Positions 52,260-64,000 of a stretch of DNA of 64,000 nucleotides are shown here, one piece after another (position 1 is the stretch's first letter; the number at the start of each line of letters is the position of its first letter). Made by a program: the position numbers and the translations under genes. The notes under the pieces were generated by a model, which worked only from the letters and a program-made list of their open reading frames with translations, made no database searches and was not told where the DNA came from. Origin of the DNA: Hirundichthys speculiger (Eukaryota; Chordata; Actinopteri; Beloniformes; Exocoetidae). Location: the NCBI GenBank assembly GCA_018398805.1, contig JAGFBZ010000814.1, positions 1,116,001-1,180,000 on the forward strand, given 5' to 3'.

Positions 52260-55200
52260 TACCAAAATAGTATTTTTGTGATCAGACAAAATGAACTATT
52301 GATAATCAAGAAGGGAGCTGCTAATTTCTATCACTCTTCAATGAGTGCTGCGCCGACACCGGTGCAATATAATCTCCGTCATTCTCTGTGCTGAACTGAT
52401 GTATCGACTGTCAACTTTATTATTAGTGGGAATAAAGTAAACAATGGCACCTGCATTACCCACGACAGCAGGGTTGTTTAGTCATGGATCTGCACTCCCA
52501 TAGACTCAGGTCTCACAGTCCTGGCTTTAACTAATTATTTCTCTAAGGGGGGGGGGGTTTGCAGACAAACAACCATGCTGATTATTCCTTTCTAGAAATG
52601 TTCTCAAAGGTCCATTTCAGCAGGAACTTTATTAAACATCTGCAAAGATTGAGAGGAAAGAGAGTGTAAGTGACAACAAGTGTATGCAAGAAGAGAATAT
52701 GAAAGCCCAAGAAAAAGTAATTGAAAAAAGTAAAGAAAAAAGGTAGACATAGGGTAGAGACAAATACCAATGGGTGAAATGGGCAAGTGAACAATAAAAC
52801 CATAAATTCAAAGTTACATAGTTAAAAACAAAATAATGTAAGCTAGACATGACAGCAGCCAGGAATGGAGACTGCAACAGACAGAAGAAGAGGACAAAGA
52901 GGAGGGGCAGATGAACAGTGACATTGTTAGGAGGTTATTGAAGAGGAAAGAGAGGAGAGATGGCAGGCTAAATAAAAAAAAAAAAGAAAAGAAAAAAAAT
53001 ACTGTCTGCAGATAATACAGAAAGACAAACCAATTTTACATTCAAATGGAGATGAAAAGACTGTTTTTTTCTTTATTCTGTATATGATGGGATCTGAAAC
53101 TCTCAGCACTTGCAAATAGTTTAAGACAACTTTAAAATTTCACATAAGCAAGAAAGAATGGATGTGTTTCAGGCCTCTGCTTTCATCATCTGATTCTTTC
53201 ATGAGTGTGACCCTTTTTAAACAGTCACCAGAGTCCAGTAGGGGATGAATAAAATATCTTAGCACGAGGATATGCATGGAAATATTGACCCGCCATAAAG
53301 ACAAAACTCTCATTGCCTTGCTATGAGAAAAGCCACCACCTGGATTTAACTAAGAAAATAGGTTAGAGCCTTTCATTTCAAAAGTACAGCAGTGATTAAT
53401 GTGTTTCAGGTGGCAACAAGTTATCTGAGTGTTGACTGATGCCCTGATCATCTTCACACTCCTTAAATAACCACGCTGGACCACATCCTGCTATCATGGA
53501 TAAAGGCATTACTCTGGTACTGGAGGGTTAAATTATCGGCCTGCATCAAGCAAACACCTAACAATATTATTAAAACTATATAAGACTTCAACACAAACCT
53601 TAACTTTAATGAGAATATTTGGGATACACTGGGGAAGGCTTTGCAGTGGTTCAACTGGCCCATCAACAATACAAAATCTTGCCGAAATATTTATGCAACC
53701 CGTGGATGGAAATAAATGTGACATTTAATAAGCTTATTGAAAGAACACCACAATAAATATTCAATTGAAACATACATGTTTAAAAAAAATATCTGAGTTT
53801 GTGACTGATTTTCTGGCAAGACACTCAATGGTGAAGAACCATGCAACTGATCAAAAAGTAATTCCTCAGTGATTCCCTTTTTAAGACCCTCAGATCCTCA
53901 GTTTGTAAATGAGGAGGATAAATTTGAAGAAGTCCTGTGGGTTTGTGTGTGCGTGAAACAGGGGTTGGTATCTATTATGGAGTGGAATCACAGTAGGATA
54001 AGCTTGAGATGAGGGTGAGAGGTCGACGAGGACAGTGGGGTTAAAGCTTGACATCCATGCAGTAGCTTTAACAAAAGAGCTGGCAGAGCAGGAGAGATCA
54101 CTGAGGACACACAGTCACCCCGTAGAGCGACATTATCACTCCCTGCTGAGAGCAGGGTAAATGGAGACAGGCTGGTGCATGCTATATGTCTGAGCACAGC
54201 GAAACAACCACTAAATAAATATATAAAAATAACAAGGCCTATGTGCATACATGCACACTTATCGATTTCTCATTCAAAAGTGTGACAAAACTTCATCTAT
54301 ATGCAATTTTGCATTATCTAATGTGTATTGGTCTATTGCTACTTTGACTAACACACATGCATGTCCTTCCATACTGAAGCAGATGTCAAGGAGTTCTTCA
54401 TGGCCTTCAGGGCTTATAAACATGAGAAAATACACTCAATGACAGTGATAGATAAAAAAAAAAAAAAAAAAAAAAAGGAAAAACAACCACTACTGGACCC
54501 AACCCAAACCTGTTAGGTTACTGGGTTGATTTTCTGTGTGTGTGTGTGTGTGTGTGGATTTTCTGACAAATTATGCAATGTAGTATTCCATCAGTTTTTA
54601 TAGGTGTCACTTTTTACCATTTGTATTACAGTATTTTACAAACAAAAAATAAAAATGTTATCAATTACTATCTATTGCTAAAAAAACGATATCTTTGAAT
54701 TTATAAGAAAAAAATCAACTGTGCTTACACATTTAGATAATAGCTGAGATTGTTTTCTGCTGAAAATTAGAGTAGAACCAATTTATTGGGGAAAAAAGAA
54801 AACAATATAACTGCCAATAGTTTGTAACATCATCATCAAAAATCAATATCCATCTTGAAAATCCTACAGTGGTCAGACTCTATTAAAAACACACAACTGG
54901 ATCTTTAGACATCTAGAATGATCATGTCCTTTAGCATGGATAAATGTGTTTACTTCTATTTTCCTTTTGCTTTCTCTCTCAAGGCACCATGTGCCATGTG
55001 GCTGATAATTAATTCATTCCCCTTTTCAGCCTCACTCCCTGAGGTCCCTCTTTCCCCTTCTAGAAAATACTGCCCACTCTTGCCCAAAATTACATACAAG
55101 TCAATATATGGTATAAATGTAATAGATCTTAGAAAGGTCTTACACTGGTGGCAGCCTGTTGTAATTTCCTAATTTTCCATGGTTTGACTGGACTTGTGCA

Positions 55201-58200
55201 ATGTTTTTACATTGACAGTTTTAAAGAATACAGCTATGACATTCTGCATTTGGAAACAAATGTTTTTGTTGTTTTTGTGGATTTACTGCACTCTTTAGCT
55301 ATTTATTTAGTTAACAGGAACTAATTTTATACATAATCAACATTTGGGATCTAAGGGTTGCATCAATGTGTTACAGATTAAAATGGTCCATATAAGAAAA
55401 GAAAATGCCACTGCAGCATTTAAAAATGTAAAGATGCGCTCTGCAGGAAATATTTTTGAAACTTTTCTACTGTTTAAAGGATCTCCACTGGTAATTCTCG
55501 CATGTTTAACATCTGTTAAAAGTTATGATGACAAACAGGAAAGTTGTTTTAGTGTGGTAACAGTTTACTGAGTTTTTTAAAGTCCAACTAATGCCCAGAT
55601 TAGTTGATGAGATGTTGAGGGAAATTAAAATCTAAGTAAGCAGAAAAATGTTTGAACTATTTTTCTCTATTTTTGAAGGCTTAATCATATGTTAATCAAT
55701 ACAATATTTATCAATAGTGCAATTAATATGGATAATTCTGAATGTATTTTTCTGTAAGCTATGCAGTTGACACATCTGTGCCATTTCCAACGAGCTGTGC
55801 GTACATCATGCCTGAGAGTCAGATATTCACTTTATCTTATTCATATTAAATCCATAAATGCACATCTACATGTGGGCCCTTTATTTACGATGTCATGGGA
55901 CGTACTGAATTTTGTCGCAATTTCATTTTTTTCTGTGAACTGATTAGTTGAATGTTGATAGCACACATGCTGCAGTTGATCAATGCATGCATTTCTGCAA
56001 GACCTTATGCATCAAGCTACTGCTGTTTATCAAAAATTTAAAAGGTTGAGGTTTGGAGAAGAGTTGAAAAGTTTTCTAGTAAATGTTCATCCACAATAAG
56101 AGTGGTACATTATATATGTTGTAGACTTCATTTTGATAAACAAACAAGATTTGCTTATATTTAACAAAGAGATTATGTTATGGAAATATTCTATCGCAAT
56201 AAGATATTAATTTGCAGTATTCAACAACTGAGCAACTCCAGGCCTCCATTACTGGCCTCGTTCCTGGCCTTTTTATTTTTATTTTTTATCATTTTTCTAC
56301 CTCCCTTACAGATTCCATCCATCCTTCTGAGTTTACCCAGACAGGTCTCGAATCATGCTTATGGCCTCAGATGACACATGGGTCACAGTTCAAACACGAG
56401 GCTTCCAATGATTGGCTGCAGTGTTGGACGTAGTGCAAACCCGAAGTTCATTAGGGATAGATGAGGGAGAGGGGTTTGTTCTTGTATATGCATGCGAGTG
56501 TGAGAAGTGGGGGGTGATTACCGGTCTCACACAAACATGCCCACATAGCCCTTGAACAAAAACAATACTGTCTCGCATAGGCAATTACATTGGCACATCC
56601 AGGCCTAAACTAAAATATTACACAACCTTTGTTTTGTTTTTCTGTTTTTTTTTTTCTTTCCTTTTTTGCTGCAAAGGTGGGACATGCAAACAGCTGATAC
56701 AAGTGATTAAACTGCTGAAAAAGAGCTCATACATGGCACTGAAAACATTGAGAGTACTTATTTTTGTAATAAGCATCAGCCAATAAACTGTTGTGTACAT
56801 GTCTGTCTGTGTGTGTGTGCTCATGTGACAGAGAGAGTGTTGGGTGGTGGTGGTGGAAGGGGTGCTCCCTAGACAGATTAGGGGGTGGGGGGGTCCAGCC
56901 AGCCTTCATATTTTGTCTAGTAGTGTTGTCTGCTGGAGCTTATCGGATTACTAAACCACCCTTAACATTCTCTCAAAAACATAACCTCAAACACACACAC
57001 CATAAAAAAAACAAAGGCATACACATTCATACACAAACAGGTTCTATGCAAATGTGAGGAGACAATTATATTCCCACCACCCACATACACATATACACGT
57101 AAACACAGGATGCGCTGTCTTCCATTTCAGTTTCTGAACACCACAGACACAAAGACGCTCTAATCCTTACATAATCCCCTTCTGCTGCCAAACACCAAAC
57201 TCTGGTCAAATCAACTCTCACTCCCACCCACACAAGCTTGACTATTTCAAAACTACTTTAAATTTTAGCTTCTTATTGTAATTATCCATTTTCATACAAA
57301 ACTATATGCCCAAACTCACACCGTATTCAAACTAACTCTGCATGCTCATTAAAGTGCCTGAAGCTTGCATTTGTTGGTTATTGTGACTTTATAAAGAGCT
57401 GCTCTATTTCTTCAATGTCTGTGTCTTTGTTTTTGCACACACAACCTACTCAGACCTTAAGGGTGGAGTGGGGGGTGGCAGTAGCCTTGCAGCAATTAAT
57501 TCCCCAACTTCTTAAATACGTTCATTGCTGAGTTCAGTCCTTAAAAAAGGCCAACAGAGACATCTAGTGGTGATCCCAGGGCCCTACATGAAGACAGTGA
57601 CGCATGAAAAACGGCAGATGGGACAAAATGGACTGATCTAGTAAGTGTAACTTCTCACTGCTTCTTCTAAGCTCTATTTTTCAGTCTAACATTCAAACAG
57701 AACACACATTTTACAAACAATTTGCATCCCATAACCATGAAAATGGACCGGAAATCTTTTTTATTTAAACTATCTATACACCCAATCAAACAGTAATTAG
57801 TTAAAGAAGATCTTCTATTTAGAGGACTTTTTTCTAAACCAGCAATTACTGATTTTAAAGGTTATTTATTACTAAGTAATTCAAGAAATCTGATCCAACA
57901 TCTCTTTCAATACCAAGATTGTCTGTTAATGAGGCGTTTAAAGATCCAGAAGAACTTAAACCTCCTAAATAGCTTGCAAACACATTGGGTAACTCTTGTA
58001 ATATCAAATGGGTTTGACCTTGGGTACTCAAGATCTGAATCTTTCCAATTCTAGTGCAGCTGAGTGCAGATTCTAACAAATAATTACTAATCACTTCAGC
58101 ATTAAAGAGCTCAGTTTAAGGACTGTTAATATCTTTCTCATCTGTGTGACCCTCTGTTAAGGTGCACCTGACATTGCTGCCATCATATCAAATTTAGACA

Positions 58201-58240
58201 CACACCTGTATATGTGTATGTATGTGTGCGTGTGTGTGTC
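52260..58240. other. mfsd3: Upstream mfsd3 intron, unremarkable sequence
   Basis: About 6 kb with microsatellites only: a poly-A run (54449-54477), (GT)n (54534-54556), C/T- and A/G-rich tracts and a G-rich stretch (56877-56894). No exon or element end recognised on either strand. Confidence 0.5.
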
Positions 58241-58289
58241 ATACACTACTCAAAAAGTTAGGGGTATTTGGCTTTCGGGTGAAATTACA

Positions 58290-58935
58290 GTAAAGCGCAG
58301 TGAAATTTTACGCGATAACGAGTACCATTTATGTTTGACTTAATCTCATTATCGCATTTGATTACCAGGATATGTAATATCACCCTTATTCAAATCTTGC
58401 GAGCAACTCGCCACTGTGTCTCGCGTGAATATGTAGCTTGTAACACAGGCATCGTTACGTCAGCATGGCGGAAACTGGTGATAGCACGCAGGACATTTAC
58501 CAACCCACTAAAGGGACAAAAACCGAGGTGTGGGCATTTTTTTTTTCTTAAGAATGCAGAGGGACAACTGGTGGAAGACAATTGTCCTGTCTGCAGAGCA
58601 TGCAAGAAAAAAGCTGCTGCGAAAGGCAGTAACACTTTAAATTTACTGGCTATAATTTTTGTTTCTGATAATCCCTAACCCTACTATGGTTATTAAAGTG
58701 TTCGTATAAACCTGTACCAGTTGTTTGCCCTTTTAATGTAAAAGTTTCATTTTGATAAGATTTTGCCTTCTAATTTTTTAGTATGACAAGAAAAAGTTTT
58801 TGTGAATTATTTTAATGTATGTGTCTTTTGGACATTTGTACAGCAATTAAGAATACAGCGATAATATTGTAAACTGTAATAATTTGGTCACTATAGTTGA
58901 GATATCAAATTTTCCATATCGTTACATCCCTACAC
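58290..58935 (+). mobile_element. hAT fragment inside the Tc1 element
   Basis: The right part ends CCATATCGTTACATCCCTA, the reverse of the TAGGGATGTAACGATATGG terminus of fish hATs. On the plus strand a BED-finger remnant is visible at about 58535-58650: HFFFLKNAEGQLVEDNCPVC, then RACKKKAAAKGSNTLNLLA, cut off before its final His pair. The left end is unclear and no duplication could be matched, so limits are approximate. Confidence 0.6.
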
Positions 58936-59053
58936 TATTATATCATGAATGTAGAGGATTTAAGTAGAAGCATGCAATGGTGATTTCATCATCTCAAACA
59001 ATGTACTGAAACAAAAGCCAACAGTTGTGGTGGGTATACTACAACAAAAAATG

Positions 59054-59561
59054 TCAATATCTCAATAAGGTGTCATCAATTACAACTTGACAACGTCTCA
59101 TGCTGTTCACAAGTGGACTTGTTTTCTGGGGAGGCATGGCATCCCACTCTTCTTGAAGTTCTGGGGTACACAGTGACGAGACTCTACACAGCAACTCAGC
59201 TGATCCCATAGGTTTTCTATGGGATTCGGGTTTGGAGAAAGTCCAGGCCACTCCATTTGAGGTAGCCCAGTCTCCAGTCTCCCTAATGATGCAACCTTGA
59301 TGAGCTGGAGCATTGTCATCCATGAAAATGAAATTAGGCCTGTGATGTGTATGCAGGAGCACAATGACTGGATTAATGATGTTATTCACCTAGTATGGGT
59401 TCATCACTGTACCATTCACAAAGTGTAGGGCAGTTCTGTATTGATTACACACATCTGCCCAAAATATAACACCACCATCATCAAAGGCTAATCTGGTCAC
59501 AACAGTGGTTGATGCATAGTGCTGTCTTTGATGTCTCTTGATGATCGTTGAAGGCCATCAT
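59054..59561 (-). pseudogene. Tc1-like transposase, C-terminal piece
   Basis: Minus strand: GGVIFWADVCNQYRTALHFV, then NFIFMDDNAPAHQGC with the second catalytic Asp, then PNPNPIENLWDQLSC (third catalytic position; the usual Asp of DLNPIE is Asn), then LVNSMRRCQVVIDD. Several frameshifts and at least one stop are present. It joins the N-terminal piece across the guest at 59562-61515. Confidence 0.8.
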
Positions 59562-61515
59562 CAGGCATGAAAAAAATCTCACCTTTCGGTGAAATTCTGC
59601 ATTTTGAAGTCAAAAAGGGTGACCTACGTGAATCGTGTAGATCCAAGGGTCTTTTTTTTATTATTATTTTGGAGGGTCTAGGTCAGGAGATTTTTTTTTT
59701 TTTTTTAATTATTATATGATTGACCTAATAAGCAAACTGAGCACTTCAGAAATCAGCCCTTTAAATGACACTTGGATGGTCAGTAAATCCTGCCCAGAAC
59801 CAATCAGAGGCCAAATTGTTCCATTATTCCAGTCATACGAACATTCTTCATTCATGTGGACTTGGCGTGCTTGAAGGTCGCATTGCTAAGCGGGACGAGA
59901 AGCAGGACCTAGTGCTACCCACGCCAGGACAAGGCAGACGAGCGTACGTTCACATTTCCTACCTTACCGACATTACCGGTGGAAGAATTTGGTGAGCAAT
60001 GCTTTCAATCGTTTTCATATGTTCCGGTGTAACAAAGTTACTGCCGTTCGATACAGCTTGCGTTTAACACTGTCAGAGCTAGCCAAAGCTCCGGTGAAAA
60101 ATAGCTCCCGTTTGCTCAATATTAAGTTCGCGTCAAGCTTGTGTAGTTAACAGTAACATAAAGGAAGAAACACAGGCTTCTTTCTAATATCTCTGTAACT
60201 GGTGAATCCATGTCAGGGACGTGTGAGGATAATATTCACGCGAGGGCTGAGAGGGATCAAGGTGAAGTTGTAAACTCAGATACCCTGTGCCTTTGCCCAT
60301 GCTTGAAGCCTTTCGTGACAAAATGAAAACATGTGAACCCCGGTGCTTTTTTTTTTACTCTCCTTTTCGCCACTGATGTTATTTATTGATTCATTAAAAC
60401 GTAATGGTTTTGAGACATCTGAAATGGCGAAAGCAGGCGTCTCATGTTTACTATTCTGGCTCCATCCATTGACAAGACGGGGTGCCAACTTTTTTTTCAG
60501 CACAACATTAGCATGAGAGAAGACAACAAGGAAGAGTGCGTCACGAAAGGCTTGCTGTGTGTTTAGACCAAAACCTACTAAGCTGTTGCTATTATGTAGG
60601 TATTATTTTTAGTCGCTGCTGTAGCTTTTGTCACAATTAGTTACTCTCTTTTCCTGGACCGTTCACCAGCGTTCCTGCAGGTTTAACTGTCACTGCAAAA
60701 GTGAGAAGTAAACTGTCAATAATCCCAACTCTGTATTCCAGTGGGCTACTCTTCTTACTCGCATCGATCCAAGTTAAAATCTTTTTATCTCTGAATTCGC
60801 CCACATCGCATCACTTGTACTCTCCTCACCTGTCCAGACTTCATTACGCTGGAATGCATAAACATTACATTGACTGCTCTTGCTGAGTGAGTAACTAATA
60901 GCGATGTGTGTGAATGTAGCAGTTACTTCTGGCCATTACACAGTAAAAAAAGAGTGATGTACCACTTGCACTATTGCAAACATTATCCTTGCAGAATGAG
61001 TGTGTTAGGGGAAGAGGACGCTGCAGCTGTTAAATGCTTGATGCAGCCATAAAATCCATCTGGAAGTGGGTCTGCCTTAAGCTGGAGGGCAAGGTTTCAG
61101 TGAAGGGGAGAAGAGGTGTCCTTTCACATTGGAGATTTCTTCCAAAAAATTGATAAAGAGGGATTGGTCAGGTGTGTCCTCTGCCACAAGGACCTAAATT
61201 ATGCTAATAAGGGCAGGATGTGAGACAGGATGTGAAGTCTTTATTTTTTTATAGTTTTTTTTCTCTTTAAATTATTATTGTTCATTTCTAAATAAAACAT
61301 GGACAGCACAAGATGCATGTGATGTGTGTGTGTTTGGTGCTTCATGCAGATCGCTGAAACACAGTTTGGGTGAACTGAGCTCAATATTTTGTTTGGCTGT
61401 ACAGTGTACCCAAAGTATTTCCTCTGCACCACCAACGCCCGTCGCCATCCCCCCCTGGAGCGCGCACACCCTTCTCACCTTTTTAACCTCTAACCCTAAT
61501 CCATTTTCATGTCTG
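59562..61515 (+). mobile_element. Internally deleted hAT-like element with 6-bp duplication
   Basis: Left end CAGGCATGAAAA and right end TTTTCATGTCTG are inverted at 11 of 12 positions. CATCAT flanks both sides (59556-59561 and 61516-61521), and deleting the guest plus one CATCAT rejoins the Tc1 transposase sequence. A BED-finger exon lies near its right end (61122-61223). Most hATs make 8-bp duplications; 6 bp fits a minority hAT lineage or another superfamily such as Dada. The BED finger favours hAT. Confidence 0.78.
61122..61223 (+). pseudogene. BED-type zinc finger fragment
   Basis: The plus frame reads FHIGDFFQKIDKEGLVRCVL then CHKDLNYANKGRM and a stop. The Cys-x-x-Cys pair and the following basic NKGR match the first half of a BED finger of fish hAT transposases. 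The His pair and all later domains are missing. Confidence 0.65.
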
Positions 61516-61982
61516 CATCATTTCTGCTCAACGTGAACCAACTTTCATTAGAGAACAGCACTGAAACTAATTTCTCCCTCATCCAGCGTAAATGCTCCCT
61601 GCCCCATGCAAGACGATTACGCCTGTGCCCGTTGGTGTGGTCAGGTACCCTTGCAGGTCATCTAGCACGCAGACCACGCTTATGTAAAGGGTTTTGGATG
61701 CTCCGACTTAACACTTGGGTGCCCCTCACTTCCCTTAAATGTGCCTGGATTCAAGTGGTATTCATCATCCAGTTCCACAGGGCACTGTTCACAATGAAGC
61801 AGTCATCAGTGTGGGATGTGGCCAAAGGACATCCACTTCTATGCCTTTCTGTGACTCTTCCAGCCTCTCTGTGTCTCTGTTGCAACCTGCTGATGACACT
61901 CTGTGACGCTCTAAGCTCAGAACATCTGACATTTGAGCTGAGAACGTCTAAGAACATCCTGTTTGAAGCCTTGCAATGGTGA
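61516..61982 (-). pseudogene. Tc1-like transposase, N-terminal piece
   Basis: Minus strand: SVISRLQQRHREAGRVTERH and RSGCPLATSHTDDC (second helix-turn-helix and the GRP-like hook), then SRSIQNPLHKRGLRAR, a stop, NRLAWGREHLRWMREKL and VLFSNESWFTLSRND. The first catalytic Asp (DES in the family) has become Asn. The reading frame is interrupted by stops, so it is inactive. Confidence 0.8.
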
Positions 61983-62370
61983 GCCGCTGTTGATCAATTG
62001 TTAGGTGTTGTCTTGGTCTCATGATGTCAACATGGGACCAGCATAATGAGGACTGATTAAATACCAATTCTGACTGAACCTTCTGATTGAAATTTATTGG
62101 TCAATTCACAGATCGAAACACCTGTTGTTGTGAATTTTGCCATTAAACTCTTTGTTAGAGGACAGCAAGTTGTGTAAAAAAAAGTACTGAAAGAGTGAGC
62201 AGTTGGACATGTACATTTAAAAGTTTAGAGGTCACATCAAGTTCACCAGTGAAGGTTAGTGTATTTTAGGTTCATCCTGAAATTTCACACAAAAGCCAGA
62301 TATCCCCAAGTTTTTGTGAGTAGTGTAAATACATATATGAAATACATATAATATAGGTAATGTGTATATT

Positions 62371-62373
<3 letters not shown>

Positions 62374-62403
<30 letters not shown>
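62374..62403. repeat. (CA)n microsatellite at a Tc1 boundary
   Basis: About 15 CA units directly abut the left end of the next Tc1 element and blur its exact first base. Confidence 0.85.
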
Positions 62404-62404
<1 letters not shown>

Positions 62405-63972
62405 AAACAAAAACATAAATGCAATACTTTGTTTTTGCCCCCATTTTTTATGTGCTAAGAGTTATTCTATGTACACAAAAGGCCTATGTCTCTCTAAAAT
62501 TGGTCACAAATCTGTCTAATCTGTGTTTGTGAGCACTTCTCCTTTCCCAAGATAATCTATCCACCTCACAGGTGTGACATATCAAGATTCTGATTAGAGA
62601 GCATGATTACTGCACAGGTGTGCCTAACGCTGGCCACAATAAAAGGCCACTGTAAAAATGTGCAGTTTTAATCACACTGCATGATGCCACAGATGTTGCA
62701 ATTGGCATGCTGATTGCAGGAATGTCCACCAGAGCTGTTGCTGTTTAATTTGGGGGGGGGGGGTCCGAATACCAGTCAGTATCTGGTGTTACCACCATTT
62801 GTCTCACGCAGTGCAACGCATCTCCTTCACGGAGTTGATGAGGTTGTTGATTGTGGCCTGTGGAACATTGGTCCACTCTTCTTCAACGGCTGTGCAAAGT
62901 ATATTGGCAGAGACTGGAACATGCTGATGTATATGCCGATCCAGAGCATCCCAAACACACTAATTGGGTGACAGGTCCGGTAAGTATGCTGGCCATGCAA
63001 GAACTGGGATGTTTTCAGCTCCCAGGAATTGAGTACAGATCCTTGCAAGATGGGGCCATGCAACATCAATGCTGCAACATCAGGTGATGGTCGTGGCTGA
63101 ATGGCACAACAATGGGCCTCAGGGTCTCATCACAGGATATCTGTACATTCAAATTGCCATCAATAAAATGCACCTCTGTTTGTTGTCCATAATATAACCT
63201 CACTACCACCACGGACCACTCAATCCACAATGTTGACATCAGCAAACCGCTCACCCACATGACACTATACACGCTGCCATCTGCCTTTTGCAGCAAAAAC
63301 CGGGATTCATCCTTGAAGAGACCTCCTGTTCAAAGTGCCAGACGACATTAAATGTGAGTATATGCCCACTCAAGTCAGTCACGACAACTAACTGCAGTCA
63401 GGTAGAGACCCCTATGAGGACAACAAGAATGCAGATGAACTTCCCCGAGATGGTTTCTGACAGTTTTGTGCAGAAATATTTTGGTTATACAAACTGATTG
63501 TTGCAGCAGCTGTCCAGGTGGCTGGTCTCAGACGATAATGGAGGTGGGGATGCTTGATGCGAAGGTCCTGGGCTGGTGTAGTTACACGTGGTCTGTGGTC
63601 ATGAGACCGGTTGGATATACTACCAAATTCTCTGAAACACCTTTGGAGACGGCTTATGGTCGAAAAATTAACATTCAATTAATGGGCAACAGCTCTGGTG
63701 GCACATTTTAGAGTGCCCTTTTATTTTGGCCAGCGTTAGGCACACCTGTTTAATAATCATGCCGTCTAATCAGCATCTTGATATGCCACACCTGTGAGGT
63801 GGATGGATTATCATGGCAAAGGACAAGTGCTCACTAACACAGATGTATGAACAATATTTGAGAGAAATAGGCCTTTTGTGTAAATGGAAAAGGTCGAAGA
63901 TCTTGGAGTTCAGCTCACGAAAAATGGGGGCTAAAACAAAAGCATTGCATTCATATCTTTGTTTAGTGTTTG
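62398..63972 (-). mobile_element. Tc1-like transposon with long inverted repeats (IR/DR type)
   Basis: Arms of about 260 bp (62398-62670 and about 63705-63972) are inverted: ACAAAAACATAAATGCAATA against ACAAAGATATGAATGCAATG (reverse complement), continuing through GCCCCCATTTTT, CACCTCACAGGTGTG and GGTGTGCCTAACGCTGGCCA. TA follows the right end. Long arms with internal repeats are the IR/DR arrangement of many fish Tc1 elements. Total about 1.57 kb. Confidence 0.85.
62780..63680 (-). pseudogene. Tc1-like transposase pseudogene
   Basis: On the minus strand, the N-terminal region has STISRLQRCFREFGSISNRS followed by HDHRPRVTTP (63678-63500). The catalytic region has YYGQQTEVHFIDGNLNVQIS and LRPIVVPFSHDHHLMLQH (63200-63070), then CVWDALDRHIHQHVPV and EEEWTNVPQATINNLINS (to about 62830). 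Multiple frame changes and stops separate the blocks, and the usual first catalytic Asp segment is not recognisable. The element could only move in trans. Confidence 0.8.
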
Positions 63973-64000
63973 TATGTATAAAATATATATACATATATAT

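Larger units (their letters stand above)
58244..62325 (-). mobile_element. Tc1-like transposon interrupted by two guests
   Basis: Inverted ends CACTACTCAAAAAGTTAGGG (left) and reverse complement CACTACTCACAAAAACTTGG (right), each continuing GGCTTT...TGAAATT, are bordered by TA (58242-58243; 62326-62327). The transposase lies on the minus strand in two pieces, 61982-61516 and 59561-59054. Removing the guest 59562-61515 restores continuous transposase-like sequence. A second guest lies at about 58290-58935. The host alone would be about 1.5 kb, the normal Tc1 size. Confidence 0.85.

Overview
The window looks like a piece of a teleost fish (probably percomorph) nuclear genome. It is AT-rich, full of (CA)n, (AT)n and homopolymer tracts, has GT-AG introns, and carries fish-type DNA transposons (Tc1, hAT, pogo), a Penelope-like retroelement and short non-LTR retrotransposon tails. 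No bacterial, phage or CRISPR-like structure is present.

Only one host gene can be supported: the 3' half of mfsd3 (major facilitator superfamily domain-containing 3), on the minus strand. Four coding exons (46874-46727, 29308-29208, 27981-27872, 26007-25801) join in compatible phases with GT-AG introns. They encode about 188 residues, the C-terminal six-helix half of the transporter. The N-terminal half (roughly 220 residues in the family) is not visible and probably lies beyond base 64000, so the upstream intron would exceed 17 kb.

Layout. 1-25600: gene-poor, with a hAT-type element (912-1617), short LINE-like tails, a hAT BED-finger relic (12.8 kb), a GC-rich block (12.2-12.6 kb), a 30-G run and a Tc1-like TIR fragment (21.6 kb). 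25801-29308: last three mfsd3 exons. 29309-46726: a 17.4 kb intron packed with elements. These include three hATs nested one inside another (31519-33906), a Penelope-like insertion with two inverted hammerhead ribozyme motifs and a broken GIY-YIG domain (34536-35497), a decayed Tc1 copy (35510-36706), a foldback-like repeat (38486-39285), a nearly intact intron-containing pogo/Tigger transposon (41383-44303) and a TA-flanked element with its own guest repeat (44727-45478). 46875-64000: the upstream intron, with a hAT derivative with perfect 8-bp duplications (51618-52251), a Tc1 element split by two guests (58244-62325) and a second Tc1 with long inverted repeats (62398-63972).

The most unusual items are the hammerhead-bearing Penelope insertion with a 12-bp target duplication, the unassigned foldback family built on a reiterated GCGGGTAGCGGGT motif (two copies in the window), the pogo transposase with two spliceosomal-type introns and one nonsense codon, and the BED-finger hAT derivative whose 6-bp flanking repeat is confirmed by the Tc1 frame it interrupts. 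Family assignments come from recognition of sequence; no database search was run.
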